40,820 nt of DNA from Nocardiaceae bacterium (GTDB lineage: Bacteria > Actinomycetota > Actinomycetes > Mycobacteriales > Mycobacteriaceae): positions 1 through 40,820 of the forward strand of contig JAJFUQ010000009.1 in the NCBI GenBank assembly GCA_021372355.1, read 5' to 3'. Below the pieces are notes generated by a model, which had not been told where the DNA came from, ran no database searches, and worked only from the letters and a program-made list of their open reading frames with translations. The translations under genes and the position numbers were made by a program. Shown here piece after piece: positions 35,532 through 40,820 of the stretch; positions within the stretch are counted from its first letter, which is position 1, and each line of letters begins with the position of its first letter.

Positions 35532-37433
35532 TCAACCTGGGTCAGAGATCGGATACGTCTTGGTGGCGAAGTACCAGAGGTCGAGCGCATTCCGTTCCGA
35601 CATCATGAAATTCTCGGCCTGCACGTCGATCGTCACGATCGAGTAGCCGCTGCGGTATCGAATCTGGACACGATTCGGCTGGCCCGGAAACGGTAGCGAG
35701 CGAACGACCGCCGCGTCGCTGACACCGACAATGCGCCTCTCCTGACCAAAGAGGTCCGAATGCTGACGCGTCTCGTCGATGACCCGCTCGGCCGACCGCT
35801 CATCGGCACAGCCAAACGCCGAAGCGGTGACATAGAGGCCAGCCGTCGACAGCGTGTAAACCGGGCCGGGACTATCGACCCGACGACAACTCGCGATGAA
35901 CCACGCCAACTCACTGTCGATGCGCTGCCGCGGGACGGCCGCAGCGATCGTCATCGGCCCGGAGTCACGAACCCCAAGATCGACTTTCGGCACGTACGAC
36001 AGCAGAGGCTCGGCACCCTGCTCGCGCATTCCGGCATTGAGGGTGGTCCAGGCGCGGTCCGACGCCGACGGCCAGGTGCCGACGACGTAACAGCCGACCG
36101 CCACAACGGCCAGCGAGGCCGCGACCGCTGCCCGCTTCACCCGCGGCGGCCAACTCCCCGCATCCGGCTGCCGGACGAGGAATGGTCGCTCGACAAACAG
36201 CCACGAGAGCACCGCGAGTGCCGTCGAAATCGCCAGCGTCACGGACGCTAGTCCCAGCAACGTCGAGAACGGACCCCACGAATCGAACCAATGACCACGG
36301 TTCTCGATGTGGATGAGCGGCTCGTGAATGAGGTAGATCCCGAAGCTGACCCAGCCGATGAGGCGCAATGGAAGCCACTCGAACGGGCGGCGCAGCGCTG
36401 GGTGACCGAACGCGACGACATAGACGCCGATGGCGATCAGCAACCCGAACGCCGGGCGGTAGTAGACCTGTTCTGCCGGATCTCGGCTGAGCCAGGCCAG
36501 CTCCACCAGGCCCGCACAGACGGCAGCGAGCGCGATCGTCGACCACACGAACGACCCGATGAACCGGCCAGACGTGCCGTTGACCTGGACCCTTGCCAGG
36601 ACGACACCGAGACCGAAGGTCAGCAGGAACGCGGGCAGGCTGTTGACGAACATCCCGGTGAACCAGGAGTCGAAGTCGGAGTTGAGACCGCTCCACAGCA
36701 GCGTCGTGGGGTCGCTGTGCTTGACCGCCGCCGAGATAACCGAGTCCATCGACGTCGACCACAGCCAGATCCAGCCGATCGAGGCGGCGCCGAAGAGCAC
36801 CAGCGACAGCCACCACCGGCGGCCGAGGAAGGCCACAACAAGAACGGGTAGGACGGCGTACCAGGTCATCTCGATCGTCAACGTCCACCAGGGGAAGCTG
36901 TTGAAGTTGAAGTCCGAGTACGCGATCGGCACGTAGCCGTGCAGGAAGAGCAGGTGTGCGCCGATGTTGATCAGCCCGGTCGTCCCGGTGAGCATCTGTT
37001 CGGGAGTCTCGTCGAGGAACCCGAAGATTGCCAGCACGAGGAAGAAGCACAGGTAATAGGCGGGCACGATCCGCAGAAGTCGGCGCCGCCAGAACTGTCG
37101 CAGGCTCGGTCCCGGCGTTCCGCGCTGCCGGGCGACGAACCACGGCCGGGCCAGCAGGAAGCCGCTGAGCACGAAGAACAGGTCGACTCCGAGGTATGCC
37201 CGAGCAAAGATGAACCCGACGTCGAATCCGAGTATGCGCAGCTCACCGTGGGCAACGGCGACGCCGAGGCAGTGGTAGACCAGCACGGACAAGACCGCGA
37301 CGGCACGCAATCCGTCGAGATACGGCTCATTGCCAGATCTCGCAGCGGAAATACCCAGGAATGAACCCACGCGGTCGCGCGCCGTCTCGACAGGTCTGTC
37401 GAGCGGCGCCGTAGGCGCGAGCGTGAGTGTCAT
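35532..37433 (-). CDS. Acyltransferase 3 (OafA/YrhL type) with extracytoplasmic C-terminal domain
   Basis: 633 residues; GGGAAG lies five bases before the ATG at 37433. Residues 36-420 form the ten-to-eleven-helix acyltransferase 3 domain: YLDGLRAVAVLSVLVYHCLG with the conserved His54, YLGVDLFFVLSGFLL, RRRLLRIVPAYYL, and FGIYLIHEPLI. After a last helix (about 428-446, AAVAASLAVVAVGCYVVGTW), residues 447-633 are soluble and probably outside the membrane. They do not show the SGNH motif usual for such tails, so the domain is not recognised. Members transfer acetyl or other acyl groups to wall polysaccharides, lipids or secreted compounds. It ends convergently with the monooxygenase gene; acceptor unknown. 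Confidence 0.86.
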   Translation of the reverse strand: MTLTLAPTAPLDRPVETARDRVGSFLGISAARSGNEPYLDGLRAVAVLSVLVYHCLGVAVAHGELRILGFDVGFIFARAYLGVDLFFVLSGFLLARPWFVARQRGTPGPSLRQFWRRRLLRIVPAYYLCFFLVLAIFGFLDETPEQMLTGTTGLINIGAHLLFLHGYVPIAYSDFNFNSFPWWTLTIEMTWYAVLPVLVVAFLGRRWWLSLVLFGAASIGWIWLWSTSMDSVISAAVKHSDPTTLLWSGLNSDFDSWFTGMFVNSLPAFLLTFGLGVVLARVQVNGTSGRFIGSFVWSTIALAAVCAGLVELAWLSRDPAEQVYYRPAFGLLIAIGVYVVAFGHPALRRPFEWLPLRLIGWVSFGIYLIHEPLIHIENRGHWFDSWGPFSTLLGLASVTLAISTALAVLSWLFVERPFLVRQPDAGSWPPRVKRAAVAASLAVVAVGCYVVGTWPSASDRAWTTLNAGMREQGAEPLLSYVPKVDLGVRDSGPMTIAAAVPRQRIDSELAWFIASCRRVDSPGPVYTLSTAGLYVTASAFGCADERSAERVIDETRQHSDLFGQERRIVGVSDAAVVRSLPFPGQPNRVQIRYRSGYSIVTIDVQAENFMMSERNALDLWYFATKTYPISDPG

Positions 37434-37506
37434 GTTCTTCCCGTCAGTCCGCGAACTATCAGCGAATCTAGATCAATCGCGAGAGAGCCGGATAAAGCGC
37501 GGCCGT

Positions 37507-38487
37507 TCAGCCGTCGCAGCAGCAACCGTCGCAGTCGCAGTCGCAGCCACTGCAGACCGGCGGCTTCCGCTTTCCACTGCACGGCGCGGTGTGTTCGAAG
37601 CAGCAGGCATAACCTGTGCAATACCCGCTGAGGATCACGATGACGCCGTCGCTCAGACTCGGACGTCGGACCGGTTCCTGCGCCGACGCCACGGCTCGGT
37701 TCGTTCCGTGCACGAGGATCGTCGACACCGGCTCCGGATCGGCCAAGGTCAGGAGCGCAGTAGCGCTTCGCACCTGGTCACGCGCATGCCCGAGCAGGTC
37801 ATCGATCTCGGTCAACGGCGTGCCCGTCGCGTCGATCGGATTGAACGCGCCGCGTCGACGATCGATCTCGAGGTCCGCGACCGCGTCGCTCAAGTGCGCG
37901 ATCCGGCCGATCGATCGCCCGATAGTGCGCAGCGGGGCCACGTTTTCCGGCCGGTCGGCGAGGACGGCAGTGTGGGCGTACAACTCGCCGGCGCAGAACT
38001 CGGCCGGCCAGGTGACCTCATCGAGAGCGATGCCTGAGCATTCGCGTGCCTTCTGCGAGGCGATCGCGGTCCACAACGGTTGAACATCGAGTCCGATGCG
38101 ATTCCCGCGCTCGTGCGCTTCGGCGCGCCACTTTCGGGCTGGTCGCTTCGAGAGGCGCGCCCGGAACCGCCCATCACCATCGGCCGCCCAGTCGGTGGCC
38201 TTCGCGGCTCCGAGCAGCAATGATGCCGTAGCGGCGAGCTCCGCACCGGGCGAATCCGACGTCACCACGGGTGCGGTCTTCATGCCTCGGAGCGCGCACG
38301 GACCTGCGGTCCGGCGCGGCGCTTGCGCGGTCTGTGCCTCGGTCAGCAGGCTCAGCATGATGGCATCGGTGTTGGTGGTCGCCCGCGCCATCTGGCCGTG
38401 CCCGTCGCGCAAGGTCAGGCACAGACCGCACATGTGTTCACGCCACGCCTCTTTGCCCGAGGCACACGACTGTACGACTCCGAACAT
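37507..38487 (-). CDS. DUF5685 family protein, Cys-rich
   Basis: 326 residues. The opening MFGVVQSCASGKEAWREHMC with CGLCLTLRDGHG, then TAGPCALRGM, are conserved in the actinobacterial DUF5685 family, which has no established function. The N-terminal Cys set (8, 20, 23 and the PCALRG Cys) could bind a metal or cofactor. The C-terminus is markedly Cys-rich (YACCFEH, then CSGCDCDCDGCCCDG at the very end), which suggests metal binding or lipidation-like chemistry, but this is speculation. There is no signal peptide, and several helices fill the middle. It is 73 bases upstream of the acyltransferase gene and 53 bases after the semialdehyde dehydrogenase gene on the same strand. Confidence 0.8.
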   Translation of the reverse strand: MFGVVQSCASGKEAWREHMCGLCLTLRDGHGQMARATTNTDAIMLSLLTEAQTAQAPRRTAGPCALRGMKTAPVVTSDSPGAELAATASLLLGAAKATDWAADGDGRFRARLSKRPARKWRAEAHERGNRIGLDVQPLWTAIASQKARECSGIALDEVTWPAEFCAGELYAHTAVLADRPENVAPLRTIGRSIGRIAHLSDAVADLEIDRRRGAFNPIDATGTPLTEIDDLLGHARDQVRSATALLTLADPEPVSTILVHGTNRAVASAQEPVRRPSLSDGVIVILSGYCTGYACCFEHTAPCSGKRKPPVCSGCDCDCDGCCCDG

Positions 38488-38540
38488 GCCTCAACTGTGG
38501 CAGCGACTCTCTAGCTCACCCGCTAGACCCGCCGATACTT

Positions 38541-39995
38541 CTATGGCAAGGCGATGTACTTCGTTTCGAGGTACTCCTCGATGCCTTCCGATCCCGCTTC
38601 CCGGCCCAGGCCCGACTCTTTGACGCCACCGAACGGCGCCGCCACGTCGGAGATGATGCCGCGGTTGACCCCCACCATCCCGGACTCGATCGCCTCCGCG
38701 ACCCGCAGCGCACGGCTCAGATTCTGCGTGTAGATGTAGGCCGCCAGCCCGTATTCGGTGTCGTTGGCGGCCGCGATGCCGGCTTCCTCACCATCGAATC
38801 CGGCGATCGCCGCAACGGGGCCGAAGACCTCTTCCTTGAGAATTCGCGCATCCACCGACACCCCGTCGAGCACGGTCGGCGGGTAGAAGTAGCCCGCTCC
38901 GGAAAGCGCCTCGCCGCCACAGGTGATCGTCGCTCCCTTCGACACCGCATCGGCCACGAGCTCGCTCACCGTGCCGCGCTGCTTCTCCGTGATCAGGGGT
39001 CCGACCTGCGAAGACTCCTCGACGCCATTACCCACCCGCAAGGCCGCCATGCGCTCGGTGAGCTTGCGGGTGAACTCCGCGCGGACCGAGTTGTCGACGT
39101 GAATGCGGTTTGCGGCCGTGCACGCCTCACCCGTGTTGCGCATCTTGGCAGCCATCGCGCCGTCGACCGCAGCATCGAGGTCCGCGTCGTCGAACACGAC
39201 AAACGGCGCATTGCCGCCGAGTTCCATCGAGGAATTGAGAACGTGCTTCGCGGCCTGGGCCAACAGCAGCTTTCCCACGCCGGTGGAACCGGTGAAGGTC
39301 ACCTTCCGCAGGCGCGGGTCGTCGAACATCGGGTCGGTCAGCGCCGCCGCGTGCGAGGTCGGGAGGATCGACAGGACGCCGCGCGGCAGTCCCGCCTCCT
39401 CGAAAACCGTGCCGAGCATGAGCATCGTGAGCGGGGTTTCCGCGGCGGGCTTGCACACCACGGTGCATCCGGCGGCAAATGCCGGACCGATCTTGCGGGT
39501 GCCCATCGCCAGCGGAAAGTTCCACGGCGTGATCGCGAGTACCGGCCCGACGGGCTGCTTCGTGACGAGAATCCGGCCGTTGCCGGTCGGCGACGGCGTG
39601 TACCGGCCGTTGATGCGGGGTGCTTCCTCGGCGAACCAGCGGATGAACTCGCCACCGTAGGTGACCTCGCCGTTCGACTCCGCGAGCGGCTTGCCCATCT
39701 CGAGCGTCATGAGCATGGCGAGGTTCGGGCGGTACTTGCCGTCGATGAGTTCCCAGGCCTTGCGGAGGATCTCGGCACGCTGGCGGGACGGCGTCGCAGC
39801 CCATTCCGCCTGCGCCTTGACCGCTTCGTCGAGGGCGCGGGCGCCGTCTTCGGGACCGGCGTCGGCGACCTCGACCAACACCTCGCCGGTCGCGGGATTG
39901 TGGACCGGGAACCGCTTGCCCGATGCGGCCGGCGCCTGCACGCCACCGATCCAGAGATCGAGGGGTACTGCCTTGAGGGCTTCTTCCGGAGTCAT
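38541..39995 (-). CDS. gabD: Succinate-semialdehyde dehydrogenase
   Basis: 484 residues, the usual length. Aldehyde dehydrogenase fold: TPWNFPLAMG with Asn159, NAD(P)-binding Lys182 (VVCKPAAETP), FTGSTGVGK (234-242), general base Glu258 (MELGGNAP) and catalytic Cys292 (GEACTAANR). The substrate is given by the wording of the active site and by its partner: the ATG overlaps the GABA aminotransferase stop as ATGA, so the two form the GABA shunt pair. It oxidises succinate semialdehyde to succinate with NAD(P)+ in the cytoplasm. The second neighbouring Cys of NADP-type enzymes is absent, so the cofactor is left open. Confidence 0.9.
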   Translation of the reverse strand: MTPEEALKAVPLDLWIGGVQAPAASGKRFPVHNPATGEVLVEVADAGPEDGARALDEAVKAQAEWAATPSRQRAEILRKAWELIDGKYRPNLAMLMTLEMGKPLAESNGEVTYGGEFIRWFAEEAPRINGRYTPSPTGNGRILVTKQPVGPVLAITPWNFPLAMGTRKIGPAFAAGCTVVCKPAAETPLTMLMLGTVFEEAGLPRGVLSILPTSHAAALTDPMFDDPRLRKVTFTGSTGVGKLLLAQAAKHVLNSSMELGGNAPFVVFDDADLDAAVDGAMAAKMRNTGEACTAANRIHVDNSVRAEFTRKLTERMAALRVGNGVEESSQVGPLITEKQRGTVSELVADAVSKGATITCGGEALSGAGYFYPPTVLDGVSVDARILKEEVFGPVAAIAGFDGEEAGIAAANDTEYGLAAYIYTQNLSRALRVAEAIESGMVGVNRGIISDVAAPFGGVKESGLGREAGSEGIEEYLETKYIALP

Positions 39996-40820
39996 GCGTG
40001 ACCTGCCTTCTGTCGCAGAACCGAGCCGAGCACTTCAAGTCCTTCCATGAGCAGATCGTGGCTGATCACCAGTGGTGGCAGCAGCCGGATGATGTTTCCG
40101 TAGGTGCCGCACGTGAGGACGACGACGCCCGCGTTGTTCGTCGCGGTCGCCACCTCTTTGGTGAGCGCCGCGTCTGGTTCCTTCGTACCCGGTTTCACGA
40201 TTTCGATCGCGATCATCGCGCCGCGGCCACGAATGTCGCCGATGACATCGATATCAGCTTGAAGCTTCTCGAGATAAGTCCGGGACAGCTTCTCCAGATG
40301 TCGAGCACGCGCGGGCAGATCGGCGGCGGCCATGTAGTCGATCGCCGCGATCGCCGCTGCGCAGGCGACCGGGTTACCGCCGTAAGTTCCGCCGAGCCCA
40401 CCGGGGTGGACAGCATCGAGCAGATCAGCCCGGCCGGTGACGGCCGCGAGCGGCATTCCACCGGCGATGCCTTTCGCCATGGTGATGAGGTCGGGAACGA
40501 TGCCTTCATCGTCGGAGGCAAACCACGAGCCGGTCCGGGCGAACCCGGTCTGCACCTCGTCGGCGATGAACACGATGCCGTTCTGTTTGGCCCAGTCCAC
40601 GATCGTCGGGAGGAAGCCCGGCGCCGGCACGATGAATCCGCCTTCACCCTGGATGGGCTCGATGATGAGCGCGGCGACCGACGACGCCCCGATCTGCTTC
40701 TCGATGCGGTCGATCGCGTCGGCCGCGGCTTCCTTGCCATCCAGGCCGTCGCGGTAGGGATAGGACGCCGGCATCCGGTAGATCTCCGGCGCGAAAGGCC
40801 CGAAGTTCGTCTTGTAGGGC
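39992..40820 (-). CDS. gabT: 4-aminobutyrate aminotransferase, C-terminal part (5' end outside window)
   Basis: The frame is open to the right window edge (reading PYKTNFGPFAPEIYRM before the internal ATG at 40774), so about 270 C-terminal residues are visible and the start lies outside. Class III aminotransferase motifs: IIEPIQGEGGFIVP, FIADEVQTGFARTG with the PLP-contacting Asp, and MAKGIAGGMPL with the Schiff-base Lys. GGTYGGNPVACAAA binds the phosphate. The protein transfers the amino group of GABA to 2-oxoglutarate, giving succinate semialdehyde and glutamate. It is directly coupled to the dehydrogenase gene that follows. In this window it would take the GABA made from arginine. Confidence 0.92.
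   Translation of the reverse strand, partial: PYKTNFGPFAPEIYRMPASYPYRDGLDGKEAAADAIDRIEKQIGASSVAALIIEPIQGEGGFIVPAPGFLPTIVDWAKQNGIVFIADEVQTGFARTGSWFASDDEGIVPDLITMAKGIAGGMPLAAVTGRADLLDAVHPGGLGGTYGGNPVACAAAIAAIDYMAAADLPARARHLEKLSRTYLEKLQADIDVIGDIRGRGAMIAIEIVKPGTKEPDAALTKEVATATNNAGVVVLTCGTYGNIIRLLPPLVISHDLLMEGLEVLGSVLRQKAGHA

Noticed and set aside
35439..35696. 85-residue plus-strand open frame after the monooxygenase gene
   Set aside because: It mostly overlaps the acyltransferase gene antisense, begins at a GTG without a ribosome-binding site and shows no domain.

Overview
The window is high-GC DNA from an actinobacterium, most likely a member of the Mycobacteriales (Nocardia/Rhodococcus/Gordonia type). 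This rests on gene content rather than a database match: a DUF222-type HNH endonuclease, DUF5313 and DUF5685 proteins, three-helix-bundle small proteins, CsoR-, IdeR- and DosR-like sites, leaderless promoters with TANNNT -10 boxes, and many GTG starts with ATGA/GTGA overlaps. No rRNA, tRNA, CRISPR array or complete mobile element was seen.

Layout. 1-3044: end of an HNH endonuclease gene and a fused FAD/iron-sulfur D-2-hydroxyacid dehydrogenase. 3017-11995 (minus): four paralogous, translationally coupled membrane histidine-kinase genes. Each protein has an intact kinase half followed by a second membrane block and a degenerate kinase half; no response regulator is present. 12086-14423 (plus): pirin, DNA glycosylase and glutathione peroxidase. 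14622-17310 (minus): alpha/beta hydrolase and an FMN-dependent glutamate-synthase-like protein. 17419-19620: two homologous small helical proteins flanking an ABC-transporter remnant and an AAA ATPase. 19675-22710: molybdopterin oxidoreductase with its TetR regulator. 22802-25883: lipoprotein, and a ligase-carrier-acyltransferase fusion whose start is flanked by IdeR-like sequences. 25971-28339: CsoR-type operator, copZ and copA for copper export. 28332-29747 (minus): a retron-type reverse transcriptase preceded by a candidate msr-msd RNA bounded by an 11-bp inverted repeat. 29791-31884 (minus): acyl-ACP thioesterase, DUF5313 protein and a membrane protein. 31900-35408: ureohydrolase divergent from nitrilase-family amidase and flavin monooxygenase. 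35532-38487 (minus): acyltransferase 3 protein and DUF5685 protein. 38541-40820 (minus): succinate-semialdehyde dehydrogenase and a GABA aminotransferase cut by the window end.

How the genes fit together. Flavin monooxygenase, amidase, ureohydrolase, GABA aminotransferase and semialdehyde dehydrogenase line up as the arginine oxygenase route: arginine to 4-guanidinobutyramide, 4-guanidinobutyrate, GABA plus urea, succinate semialdehyde and succinate. The two most unusual items are the kinase array with built-in pseudokinase halves and the retron-like locus. Both are inferences from sequence and untested.
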